Positions 1 through 7,207 of a stretch of 33,050 nucleotides of DNA are shown here, in pieces. The notes below the pieces were generated by a model that was not told the origin of the DNA, did not search any database, and worked only from the letters and a program-made list of their open reading frames with translations. This DNA comes from Planctomycetota bacterium (GTDB lineage: Bacteria > Planctomycetota > Planctomycetia > Gemmatales > Gemmataceae): positions 1 to 33,050 of the forward strand of contig JACPPF010000163.1 in assembly GCA_016191165.1 (NCBI GenBank). The letters are read 5' to 3'. Positions within the stretch are counted from its first letter, which is position 1; the number at the start of each line of letters is the position of its first letter. A program made the translations under genes and the position numbers.

Positions 1-324
1 AACCAAGTCGAACTGTGGTTCGGCACCTTGGCTCGTCGCTTCCTCAAACGCGGCGACTTCGCATCGGCCCAAGAATTCGTCACCCGCTTGACTGCGTACC
101 TGGACGACCACAATGCTCATCGCGCTCATCCCTACCGCTGGTCCTACACCGGACAACCTTTGGTTCGCGCCACTCCTTTCAGCCAAACACGCCGCCAGCA
201 GCAATTCGGTCGAGCGTGGTTTGGCCGAGATCCCCAGCGTTTCAAACGCTTCCTCTACCCACTCCGCCCCTACCACCGCCACCCGACGGACAACTGCTCA
301 GGGACTTGTAAAATGGCCATCTAG
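1..324 (+). CDS. IS630-type transposase, C-terminal part (5' end outside window)
   Basis: The frame is open from the first base and reads NQVELWFGTLARRFLKRGDF, then DDHNAHRAHPYRWSYTGQPL. In IS630/Tc1-mariner-like DDE transposases the Glu in the N-Q-V-E segment is the last catalytic acid, followed by a helix and a 'H(N)...P(F/Y)RW(T/S)YTG.PL' tail. What is visible is that last catalytic region plus about 60 further residues with a basic, aromatic C-terminus ending at TAG (322-324). The N-terminal helix-turn-helix and first two catalytic Asp residues would lie to the left, so intactness cannot be judged. It lies about 180 bp beyond the 3' end of ssrA. No terminal inverted repeat could be identified after the stop. 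Confidence 0.75.
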   Translation, partial: NQVELWFGTLARRFLKRGDFASAQEFVTRLTAYLDDHNAHRAHPYRWSYTGQPLVRATPFSQTRRQQQFGRAWFGRDPQRFKRFLYPLRPYHRHPTDNCSGTCKMAI

Positions 325-462
325 CTTCGAGGGGATGGAATGATTGAACTTGGTAACTTATTTGATTACCATCACTTGCGTCGAATAAGTGCGCCAGCTT
401 GATGCCATTTGAACTTTTCTTGGCTGCGGCTGAAACGACGCAAGTCCTGGACTCTCAATAAG

Positions 463-500
463 AAAAGAGCACCTCATCTGATTCGATCAGGTGCTCTTTT
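463..500 (-). terminator. Rho-independent terminator of ssrA
   Basis: Read on the minus strand, AAAAGAGCACCT pairs with AGGTGCTCTTTT around a short loop and is followed by a T-rich run. It starts 8 bases past the mature tmRNA 3' end. The stem is flanked by A on one side and T on the other, so it could also terminate transcription arriving on the plus strand. Confidence 0.85.
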
Positions 501-507
501 ATCCGAG

Positions 508-897
508 TGGAGGCGCCGGGAATTGAACCCGGGTGTCGGAGTACTTCAGCGGCGGCATCTACGTGTGTAGCTTGGCGATTTTGAAAGGCCGAACCCTTCA
601 TGTTCATCGAACGCGCTTCGTCAAGCAGAGGGTGCGTTCGACTAACCGGCCAGGTTTTTTAGCGATCGCCGCCGCCGATGCGTCCCTTGCGAGACTCTGG
701 CAATCGCGAGCCTGATTTAACGACCGAACTGGGACCTCTCAGGTTAAGCTCCCAGGATCGGGGCAGCACTATTAGGCTGCCATGCTGAATTGAGGTTCAG
801 CAGTTAAAGTTGTGATCGGCTTTTTACGTGGCCAGCTGATCAACCACGACACGCCACCGGGCGCCTCAACTTACCCGATCGAAACCAGGTCGCCCCC
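508..897 (-). ncRNA. ssrA: Transfer-messenger RNA (tmRNA)
   Basis: The minus strand begins GGGGGCGACCTGGTTTCGA, a classic tmRNA 5' end, and closes with a T-arm (GGGTTCAATTCCC) and CGCCTCCA. The ends form a 7-bp acceptor stem (GGGGGCG/CGCCTCC, one G-U pair). Predicted length is 390 nt, normal for a one-piece tmRNA. The tag frame is at 801-772: GCT GAA CCT CAA TTC AGC ATG GCA GCC then TAA TAG, giving AEPQFSMAA, which ends in the usual hydrophobic-Ala-Ala degron. With SmpB, tmRNA rescues stalled ribosomes and marks the product for proteolysis. The 3' CCA is not encoded (ACTC follows the discriminator side), so it would be added after processing. RNase P would trim the leader between the promoter and 897. 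Confidence 0.95.
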
Positions 898-936
898 GTT
901 CGATAAATGGCACCCACAGCGGGTACCACCTTTTTT

Positions 937-967
937 ATTATATCGGCTTTGAACGGAGCGAGCGAAA
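937..967 (-). promoter_or_regulatory. Probable ssrA promoter
   Basis: The minus strand has a perfect TATAAT at 942-937, about 40 bases upstream of the mature tmRNA 5' end; this would give a leader of roughly 30 nt for RNase P to remove. The -35 is weak: TTTCGC at 967-962, 19 bp away. Confidence 0.5.
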
Positions 968-1025
968 GAAGATCTGAAAAACGTTCCCGGGATTGGACGA
1001 AATCCCGGGACTGCTGAATATTCAA

Positions 1026-1229
1026 TCAGTTGCAGCAACCAACTGGTTCATCTTGCTCAAGACTTTCCTGGATCAAGCGGCGGAGAAAATGAGCCACGCT
1101 CATGCCATGCGCACGGGATTTCCGTTCCAGTGTGTCAAACTGGCGACGAGACATCATCAACGACAATTCGATGATGCTGTCCTCCCGCGGCGGCGAGCCA
1201 AGGTTTTCCGGTGCCGTGGTGGCGATCAT
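1026..1229 (-). CDS. Small ribbon-helix-helix-like protein
   Basis: A 67-residue protein. The central part, IIELSLMMSRRQFDTLERKS followed by HGMSVAHFLRRLIQESL, has the beta-strand, helix, helix pattern of CopG/Arc-type DNA-binding proteins; such proteins often act as antitoxins or autorepressors. The chosen ATG (1229-1227) has GGAGA 6-8 bases upstream. The frame stays open for 20 more codons to an ATG at 1289, but that start has no visible ribosome site. It ends in GCCN and overlaps nothing. It lies upstream of ssrA on the same strand, separated by the tmRNA promoter, and no toxin gene adjoins it. The function is inferred from residue pattern only. Confidence 0.6.
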   Translation of the reverse strand: MIATTAPENLGSPPREDSIIELSLMMSRRQFDTLERKSRAHGMSVAHFLRRLIQESLEQDEPVGCCN

Positions 1230-1624
1230 GCGTGTCTCCATTCGTGAATAGGGCTGACGTTTGACATCGGCAGAGATTTGGAAGAGCAAACAGGATGCCA
1301 GCCCTTTGACGTCCTGTCTTTTCTGCTCAACTATTTATCCGCACACACTTTATATAAAATCCCAGCCTGGCAGGAAAGGGACCAAACAAAAAAAATGCTC
1401 GTTTGGGCGTCAGTTGCCGCACGGTTTCTGGGCAGGTGATTCTCGAAATGGCCGGCCCGCGCTACGCCCAGTGCGGTTGTGCGGGTTGGGGTTGACGATG
1501 TGGATTCGGCTGGCTATGGTCCCGCCCGGGATGAAAACAGCGAAAGGATTCGCCGGGCTCCAGGTTGACGTCAGGGGAGAACCTGGACCGGCACAAATTA
1601 CTCAAGGAACAGAGGAGACAGGGA
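1230..1624. other. Intergenic region between divergent genes
   Basis: These 395 bases contain no convincing gene. They hold the start regions of the divergent ribbon-helix-helix and lipoprotein genes, an AT-rich stretch around 1325-1395 that may carry the minus-strand promoter, and the plus-strand promoter described separately. Confidence 0.5.
1492..1520 (+). promoter_or_regulatory. Probable sigma-70 promoter of the lipoprotein gene
   Basis: TTGACG (1492-1497) and TATGGT (1515-1520) are separated by 17 bp, the ideal spacing, and lie about 100 bases upstream of the lipoprotein start. Confidence 0.5.
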
Positions 1625-2116
1625 ATGGGGCTCAAACCATGGTGTAAGGTGGGCGTCCTTTTGTGTGCCAGCATCGCGCTGGTTGGATGCACGAATTCGT
1701 CGTTGCGAGATAAGAGCGCGGTCAACCCGAAGAACCCGCAGGTCAATCCGTACGCCAGTTCACAACCGTTCCCGCAGGCGTCCAATGGCGTGAACCAAAC
1801 CGGGGGACTGAGCAACGTGAAGCAGCCGCCGCCTTTTAACCAGCCGCCACCGTACGGTCAACAGCCGGGCGGTTTCACCAACCCCGCGTTGCCTGTTCCG
1901 CCTAGTAATCTGGGGCCGCTGGACAACAGCGGTTCGTTCCAGCCGGGCCCAAGTCAATCCTCGCCAGGGGCTGGCGTTCTGCCGATTCAGTATCAATCCA
2001 ACGGAAACCCGCCGCCAATTTCTACGCCGCCCGCCGGCAGCCAGTTCGGCACGAGCAACTCCAACGTCACCTATCCGCAAGGTGGACTTCCTGCGATTCC
2101 TCGTCCAACCCCGTGA
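1625..2116 (+). CDS. Proline/asparagine-rich lipoprotein of unknown function
   Basis: The 163-residue product starts with a short basic segment and hydrophobic stretch ending in LVGC (Cys about residue 22), a good lipobox, so it should be lipid-anchored outside the cytoplasm. The rest is low-complexity and rich in Pro, Asn, Gly, Gln and Ser, with QPPPYGQQPGG-like stretches and no recognisable fold, suggesting an extended, disordered envelope protein. ATG 1625 is chosen because GAGGAGACAGGG lies just upstream and the signal peptide begins there; the frame extends 20 codons further without one. A TTGACG/TATGGT promoter precedes it. It converges with the membrane protein at 2294-2806, with a strong hairpin between them. 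Confidence 0.8.
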   Translation: MGLKPWCKVGVLLCASIALVGCTNSSLRDKSAVNPKNPQVNPYASSQPFPQASNGVNQTGGLSNVKQPPPFNQPPPYGQQPGGFTNPALPVPPSNLGPLDNSGSFQPGPSQSSPGAGVLPIQYQSNGNPPPISTPPAGSQFGTSNSNVTYPQGGLPAIPRPTP

Positions 2117-2144
2117 TTTACTCCCCGCGAACTGGCTTGACATA

Positions 2145-2206
2145 AGAGCCGCGCACGAGGTAAGCGGTGCGCGTCGTAGCACACCGCCTACCTCGTGCGC
2201 GGCTCT
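2145..2206. repeat. 25-bp inverted repeat between convergent genes
   Basis: Arms 2145-2169 and 2182-2206 (start AGAGCCGCGCACGAGGTA) match with one mismatch around a 12-base loop. Its position after two convergent genes suits a bidirectional terminator, but there is no T tract. The AGCCGCG start resembles the other intergenic palindromes in this window. Confidence 0.85.
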
Positions 2207-2293
2207 CGACCGTCCAATCACCCCGCCGAAGGCTTGGCAACGCCTGAGGTTGCCAAAGCTTCCGCGGAACGTCTTCGCTTTCGGGCGAATCGA

Positions 2294-2806
2294 TCATCTT
2301 CCCTTTCGCCACTCCTTGTAGCGGCGTGTCTCGTAGCTCAGCAACATGAACAGGATCAAACCCAGCACGAGGTCGCCTGCCTTGTCGATCAGTCGGCTGA
2401 CGAAATTGTCGTACCCGGCGAACGGGATCCACCAGTGAGATACCAGGATTGCGAGCAAAAGCCCGATGGTGACAATCCGGGTGAGCCAGCCCATATGGTA
2501 GCGGCGATCGACCAGCATCCAGAGCAGCAGCTTGATTTCCGCGAGCATTTCGAGTACCGCCCACGTTGTCCTTGCGGTCGTGACGAGTGATTCGACGTTG
2601 GGGATCGGCAGCGAGATGTCCTTGAAGGACGGCGCCGCCGTGGGATCGACGGGTTGCGGCAGACTGGCCTTCACCCACTCGGTGACATGCTCCTCGATCT
2701 TTTGCGCGTCGGGCAAGGCGGCGACTTTCGTCTCCAGCGCCTGCACACGGCGTTCGATCTCGGCCAGTTTCGCGTCCGCCGCGGTTTCGATGGCGATATC
2801 GTCCAT
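2294..2806 (-). CDS. Coiled-coil membrane protein of unknown function
   Basis: 170 residues. Residues 1-35 (AKLAEIERRVQALETKVAAL) form a heptad-like coiled coil. A Pro-rich linker follows, then an amphipathic helix and two hydrophobic helices (around 112-128, TIGLLLAILVSHWWIPFAGY, and 142-160, DLVLGLILFMLLSY), ending in a strongly basic tail ETRRYKEWRKGR that should stay in the cytoplasm. I do not recognise a named family. ATG 2806-2804 is used; no strong ribosome site is visible. Nothing is co-transcribed with it in the window. Confidence 0.7.
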   Translation of the reverse strand: MDDIAIETAADAKLAEIERRVQALETKVAALPDAQKIEEHVTEWVKASLPQPVDPTAAPSFKDISLPIPNVESLVTTARTTWAVLEMLAEIKLLLWMLVDRRYHMGWLTRIVTIGLLLAILVSHWWIPFAGYDNFVSRLIDKAGDLVLGLILFMLLSYETRRYKEWRKGR

Positions 2807-3446
2807 GGTGCAATTATAGCCGCTCGTGCGCTAACCGTGCAGAACACGAAACGAGCAAAAGTGCCCCACCACGATGCTCAACCGCGCAGGCCGACCGCAG
2901 CGAAGACGGTTTTGCGCTTCGCCGAGGCGTTTGGTGTCGCTCCGGAAAGGAAATCCTCTGGCCTCTCTTCAAGGCAGGCGAGTGAGCTATCCTGCACGCG
3001 GGAAGAAATGCGCCATTCCCGGATACGAGCCGCGACCGTCAGGGAGCGTTGGTATTCCCGTTTCCTGACAGCCCTGACGGTCGCGGCTCGTTGTCCCGCT
3101 TACAAGCGCTGACCGTGCAACCGTGCCCATTGACATTTTGTCCACCCCTCCGATTGTCCTTCGCCACCAGCGGATTGCTCCTGGCTCATCTTGTCCGACA
3201 AAACATGCCCCCCCCCCCAACCACTTTTCTTCGTTCGTGAAAGCAGCCGCGCGGGCGGGAAGGTCTTTCCGGAAATAGGTGAAAAAACATGTGACAAATA
3301 CTCATTCTCGCTTGCCCAGAATGCGCGTGGAGATCAATAGGTCAATTGCCACATTCGACCAGATTTGTAATTGGCGTTTAAGAGCGGGTTCGTAATAAAT
3401 CAAGTAACTTCTTGTTTTTTCGGGTGCGCAAAATGGAGTCCCTCCA
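2807..3446. other. Non-coding gap with a palindrome and a C11 run
   Basis: In 640 bases no ORF has protein-like composition or a supported start. It contains the 20-bp inverted repeat at 3025-3091 and a run of eleven C at 3208-3218. The stretch at 3290-3446 becomes AT-richer towards the S1-repeat gene and probably contains its promoter, but I cannot assign the boxes. Confidence 0.5.
3025..3091. repeat. 20-bp perfect inverted repeat
   Basis: Arms 3025-3044 (ACGAGCCGCGACCGTCAGGG) and 3072-3091 are exact reverse complements around 27 bases. The arm begins with the same ACGAGCCG as the repeat at 15047-15102, indicating a shared family. No neighbouring gene end is close. Confidence 0.85.
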
Positions 3447-4859
3447 GTGGCAAAAAGGCGGACCGTACCTTCGGTTTCACTCCACGCGTTAATGCCGGAC
3501 CTTGCTGGCATTTCAGGTATCGATATCGGCAGGTTGGCTCAAAAGCTCATCCGGGCGATTCGGTTCATGACGCCGCAAGGCGAAAAAGAGTTACCGATAG
3601 TTGATTTACAGGCGACATCCAATGGGGGATTGATCGCGAATTGGGAATGCGGTGACTTGTGTCACGAGGTTGAACTAACAGTCGACGGATTCCTCAAATG
3701 CACGAACATCGAATCTGGAACACGCGAAGTCGTAACCAAGAAAGACATTCCCCCCAACGAAGAGAGCAAACAGATCCAATCCTTCGTGAATTGCGTACGG
3801 AATGCCGCGAAAAAGGTCCTCTGGCTAAAAAGAGCAAGAGTACTCCAAACAGGTCAAGTGGTCGACGCATTCGTGGTCACGTCCCCAGACTCCAGCAAAA
3901 TCACAGGAGAACGTTTGTGCGTCGATCTCGGAGGGCTTCGGGCTATGGTTCATCGGGATGAACTCCCTCGATTCACACCGATGGTGCAGCTTGCTAAAGG
4001 CCAGTGGATTAAGGTGCGAATAATCAAATTGGACATTCAGCGAGGACGTGCCAGCGTCAGTTGCCGGCAGGCTGAGTGGTTTGAACGGCAGAGCCAGCAT
4101 GCCGTGGGTGAAATTGAGCGCGGAACGGTCAGTCGAGTTCTCTCGTACGGTGCCTTCGTGCAGTTGGTGTCGGGACTTGAAGGGCTTGTCCATGTCAGTG
4201 AAATGACCTGGAGGAAAAACGATCCCGATCCTTTCTCTTTGCTTTCGGTTGGGCAGCAAGTCGACGTATTCGTAGTCGGAAAAGATACTGAAAAACAACA
4301 AATTTCCTTGAGCATCAAGAGAGCCTCCGCCGATCCTTGGTTGTTAGTTCCAAATCGGTTTCCTCCGGGAACCAAAGTCAAAGGAATAGTCCGAAAGGTC
4401 AAGAAGTACGGTGCTTTCATTGAAATTGCACCAGAACTAAATGGTTTGCTTCACGGAAGCGAAATCTCCTGGACTAAAAACGGCGGCCACTGCGAATTAA
4501 CACCCGGCCAAGAAATCGAGTGCTTGGTCTTAGCGATTGATAATGTGAAGCGCCATATTGCTCTTGGTGTCAAGCAGCTGGAAGTAGACCCGTGGCTCTC
4601 ATCAATTCCAAACCGGTACCATGCGGGCGATTTCGTGAAGGGCCGTGTCACCAAGGTCACGAATTTTGGCATATTTGTAGAATTGGAAAAGGATCTCGAA
4701 GGACTGGTGCATAAGTCGGAGGTTGCTGAGGAGTTTGGGGACGCTTGGACAACGCAGATCTTACCAGGCCAAGTAGCCAAATTTCGAGTTATCGGTGTGG
4801 ACCCAGAAAAACGCAAAATCCAGCTTTCCATGCGATCTGTGGATTCGGGGAAGAGCTAA
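3447..4859 (+). CDS. S1 RNA-binding repeat protein (divergent ribosomal protein S1 homologue)
   Basis: 470 residues with four S1 (OB-fold) repeats at about 134-208, 220-292, 306-377 and 391-463. Repeats 2-4 have clear S1 patterns: VSYGAFV-type strands, GLEGLVHVSEMTW, GLLHGSEISW and GLEGLVHKSEV, and terminal ISLSIKR/IALGVKQ/IQLSMRS strands, with the DPW linkers typical of ribosomal S1. Repeat 1 is degenerate. Residues 1-133 match no domain I recognise. It is shorter than normal bacterial S1 (usually six repeats, 550 or more residues), so it is probably an accessory RNA-binding protein. The start is GTG with GGAG eight bases upstream. The gene is clearly AT-richer than its neighbours (positions 4261-4320 have 22 G/C of 60), suggesting horizontal acquisition. 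It stands alone. Confidence 0.85.
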   Translation: MAKRRTVPSVSLHALMPDLAGISGIDIGRLAQKLIRAIRFMTPQGEKELPIVDLQATSNGGLIANWECGDLCHEVELTVDGFLKCTNIESGTREVVTKKDIPPNEESKQIQSFVNCVRNAAKKVLWLKRARVLQTGQVVDAFVVTSPDSSKITGERLCVDLGGLRAMVHRDELPRFTPMVQLAKGQWIKVRIIKLDIQRGRASVSCRQAEWFERQSQHAVGEIERGTVSRVLSYGAFVQLVSGLEGLVHVSEMTWRKNDPDPFSLLSVGQQVDVFVVGKDTEKQQISLSIKRASADPWLLVPNRFPPGTKVKGIVRKVKKYGAFIEIAPELNGLLHGSEISWTKNGGHCELTPGQEIECLVLAIDNVKRHIALGVKQLEVDPWLSSIPNRYHAGDFVKGRVTKVTNFGIFVELEKDLEGLVHKSEVAEEFGDAWTTQILPGQVAKFRVIGVDPEKRKIQLSMRSVDSGKS

Positions 4860-5091
4860 TCGGATCGCGACCATACGTTCGGAAACAAAGTGTCGGATGT
4901 TATTGTTATACAAACTCCTTAGCCGCTTTGTGGCCCATTGATGGGGCGCATGCTCCACGGGAACCCGGGGGCTCCGCGATTTTTTCTGCCAGGCTCAGGA
5001 CGAAGTATACATTCCCGCCACGCGCCAGACATGGTCGTCGAGCCACGGACATGGGCCCGGCATGCGTCTGCTTGCCTGATGGCCGCCATCT

Positions 5092-5709
5092 TCACCCCGG
5101 CCCAGGTTTTTTCTTCTTGCGGCGCCGCCGCGTTTCGTATTCGCGTAGCCGCTGGTCGAGTTCGATGAACATCTCCGGGGCTTCCAGGGCCTGAGCGAAT
5201 TCGTCCACGTGTTGGCGAACGTAGGCGACATCCAGTTTGGTCGCACGGTCCAATAGGCCTTCGATGTCACCCTTGTCCACCACTCGGCGGGCGACTGCCT
5301 TCAGGACGATCAAATCCTCCGTGCTTGCGACCGGGACAGAAAGGCGGCCGACGTTGACCTTGGTGGCTCGCTTTAACGCCTGGTATTCCAGGGGCAGCGA
5401 ACCGAGCGATAGATCGACCTCCACGCCGGTGTTTTTGTGGACCATCAGCAGGACGCGACTCCGTTTGACGAAATCAAGCAAGTTCGGAATGCGGGGTTGA
5501 AACGAAAGGGCAGCGCCTTGCTCGAGGAAATCGGGTATGGCATCCTCGTTGAGAAAAATGATGGCATCGACATCGCGCGTCGTGCGCGCCCGGCCGCGGA
5601 AAGCGATCGCCAGGCCGCCGATGATCACGCCTTTCACCCTGGCCTTTCGCCACCAGCGGAGCAAGTCCGGCAGCACGCCCAGGGGGAGGTCGGGCTTCTT
5701 TTTAGCCAC
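5092..5709 (-). CDS. Minimal nucleotidyltransferase-fold protein
   Basis: 205 residues. GVIIGGLAIAFRGRARTTRDVD has the G-G-x-A and R-x-T-x-D-x-D pattern of the nucleotidyltransferase superfamily (Asp46, Asp48), and VEVDLSLG supplies the third acid (Asp99); these would bind two metal ions. This group includes AbiEii/MNT-type toxins and uncharacterised NTPases. The tail is highly basic (RRRRKKKK). The GTG start overlaps the stop of the upstream small gene by 8 bases, so the two are translationally coupled. The layout resembles toxin-antitoxin operons, but the partner is not recognised and substrate is unknown. Confidence 0.75.
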   Translation of the reverse strand: MAKKKPDLPLGVLPDLLRWWRKARVKGVIIGGLAIAFRGRARTTRDVDAIIFLNEDAIPDFLEQGAALSFQPRIPNLLDFVKRSRVLLMVHKNTGVEVDLSLGSLPLEYQALKRATKVNVGRLSVPVASTEDLIVLKAVARRVVDKGDIEGLLDRATKLDVAYVRQHVDEFAQALEAPEMFIELDQRLREYETRRRRKKKKPGPG

Positions 5710-5920
5710 CGTATCCCTTTAGCTTTTGCCAGCGCCGGCGCACCTCCGCGATTTCTTCCGGCGTGTGGACCTGCCAGTTCATCGACAGGCCCTGTTCCAT
5801 CAAGTAAGAGAATTGCCGCAGGCATTCCTCGGGCGTGCGGCGGCGTAGTTCCTCAATTTCCAATTCGTTGACGCGCTGATAGCGCTCGATGTAGGCCCGG
5901 TAGTCGCTTTTTTTTGCCAA
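5702..5920 (-). CDS. Small charged protein coupled to the nucleotidyltransferase
   Basis: 72 residues, mainly helical and charged (NELEIEELRRRTPEECLRQF, then HTPEEIAEVRRRWQKLKGYGG). The start is TTG at 5920-5918, chosen because a full AGGAGGT lies five bases upstream; longer versions from ATG 6010 lack a ribosome site and run through unlikely sequence. Its last bases overlap the next gene (GTGGCTAA). Small helical partners of this kind precede nucleotidyltransferase genes in several two-gene modules, which suggests an antitoxin or adaptor role; this is inference from arrangement only. Confidence 0.65.
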   Translation of the reverse strand: MAKKSDYRAYIERYQRVNELEIEELRRRTPEECLRQFSYLMEQGLSMNWQVHTPEEIAEVRRRWQKLKGYGG

Positions 5921-5925
5921 GTGAT

Positions 5926-5932
5926 ACCTCCT
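5926..5932 (-). promoter_or_regulatory. Perfect Shine-Dalgarno that fixes a TTG start
   Basis: AGGAGGT on the minus strand sits five bases before TTG 5920. It is the strongest ribosome site noticed in the window and decides the start of the 72-residue gene. Confidence 0.8.
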
Positions 5933-6111
5933 GACGCCGGGGAATTCTGGGGACACATCCCCAATTCTACGCCAGACGGCTGCGTTGAAAAATGGCATGT
6001 TTCTAAACATTCCACCTACTCATCGGTTGGTGAGTAGGCGGAGGGGCAAGCGTGAGGTGATCTGGCACGTGAGAGGTGGCGAGACCTCGCGCCGTTCGCA
6101 TGAAGTGGACC

Positions 6112-7116
6112 TCACGGCCGAATTTCCTGTACGACGATCCTCTGATGTCCGACGTGATAGAGCGTGGTCCAGTCTTCGGTGAAGACGGTGTCGTGCGTGT
6201 GCATGGGCAGGTTCATTTGGTGGATCATGGCGCGGGTCTGGGTGTTGTGGAAGAAGATGAAGCCGTTGGACCCGCCGCCGACGCCGCACAGCCAGTTGTT
6301 GCGGGGGTGCCAGACGAGGCGGTTGACGATTCCCTGTTGTTGCCCCTGGAATTGGTGGACGCGTTCGCGTCGGCTCCAGTTGTGGATTTCGACGCGCGAC
6401 GGGCCGCCCAGGCCATCGACGTTGCCGATCTGCCCGACGCCGCCGACGGCGAGTTGCGTGCCATCGGGCGAAAACGCGAGCGAACGGATGCCGCCGATGG
6501 AACGAATGCGCTGGGTGCCGTCCCAGGTGTATAGCGAGGGGACTTCGATGGTGCTCAGTTGCCGACCGTTGGCGACATCCCAGATGACGACATGCCCAAC
6601 GCGATCGCCGGTGGCGAGTTTCGTGCCGTCGTTGGAAAACGCGCAGCAGTAGAGCATGGAGCCGAAGTTGGTCGGCGTGCGCAGCTGGTGCCCGCGCAAT
6701 TCATGGAGGCGTTCGCCGTTGGCGACGTTCCAGATCTTGCAGAGCATATCGTCGGCGACGGAGGCGATCTTGGTCCCATCCGGCGAGAGCGCGAGCTGGC
6801 GAATCTGCCGGGCGTGCGCGTTCTCGAGCGTGCGGATCATGCGATTGTTTTGCAGGTCCCACCAGATCAGGCGATTGTCATATCCACCGGAGATGATCGT
6901 GTTGCCCGCGAGGCGCACGCAGGTGACGTAGCGGCCATGATCGGCGAGATCGCGCTGCGTGGCGTTGTCGCGGCCGGCGTCGATTTCGTGGACCTTGTTG
7001 TCGTTGCTCGCCACGAGAAGGCGCGCGGTGTTCGGCACGCGCGCGACGGAGAACAGGATGTCGCGACGGTTGATCTGGCGAACGGTGCGCAGGTTGCGGG
7101 GATTTGCGTCTGGCAT
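6112..7116 (-). CDS. WD40 repeat protein
   Basis: 334 residues with at least five WD40 blades: repeated 'LALSPDGTKIAS...CKIWNVANGERLHELRGH', 'CAFSNDGTKLATG...VVIWDVANGRQLSTI' and 'LAFSPDGTQLAVGG' patterns, preceded by GGYDNRLIWWDLQNNRMIRTL. No signal peptide or kinase domain is present, so it is probably a cytoplasmic beta-propeller scaffold. In planctomycetes such genes often accompany DUF1501 and DUF1549/DUF1553 genes, as here: DUF1501 ends about 90 bases upstream on the same strand, separated by a strong palindrome. ATG 7116 has no clear ribosome site. The propeller is likely complete; partner unknown. Confidence 0.9.
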   Translation of the reverse strand: MPDANPRNLRTVRQINRRDILFSVARVPNTARLLVASNDNKVHEIDAGRDNATQRDLADHGRYVTCVRLAGNTIISGGYDNRLIWWDLQNNRMIRTLENAHARQIRQLALSPDGTKIASVADDMLCKIWNVANGERLHELRGHQLRTPTNFGSMLYCCAFSNDGTKLATGDRVGHVVIWDVANGRQLSTIEVPSLYTWDGTQRIRSIGGIRSLAFSPDGTQLAVGGVGQIGNVDGLGGPSRVEIHNWSRRERVHQFQGQQQGIVNRLVWHPRNNWLCGVGGGSNGFIFFHNTQTRAMIHQMNLPMHTHDTVFTEDWTTLYHVGHQRIVVQEIRP

Positions 7117-7134
7117 GGGTGGGACTCACAGGTA

Positions 7135-7196
7135 CGCCCGCACCCGAAAGGGTGCGGGATTGGAAACACGATCCCGCACCCTTTCGGGTGCGGGCG
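7135..7196. repeat. 26-bp perfect inverted repeat with nested palindromes
   Basis: Arms 7135-7160 and 7171-7196 are exact reverse complements around a 10-base loop. Each arm itself contains a palindrome (GCACCCGAAAGGGTGC), so cruciform, long-hairpin or double-hairpin folds are all possible. It lies between two co-directional minus-strand genes, 12 bases past the DUF1501 stop. Confidence 0.95.
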
Positions 7197-7207
7197 TGAA
7201 AAATGCA

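Noticed and set aside
533-715. 60-codon frame on the plus strand
   Set aside because: Lies wholly within the tmRNA on the opposite strand.
2145-2206. CRISPR-like repeat
   Set aside because: A single inverted repeat with no regularly spaced direct copies; no CRISPR array is present in the window.
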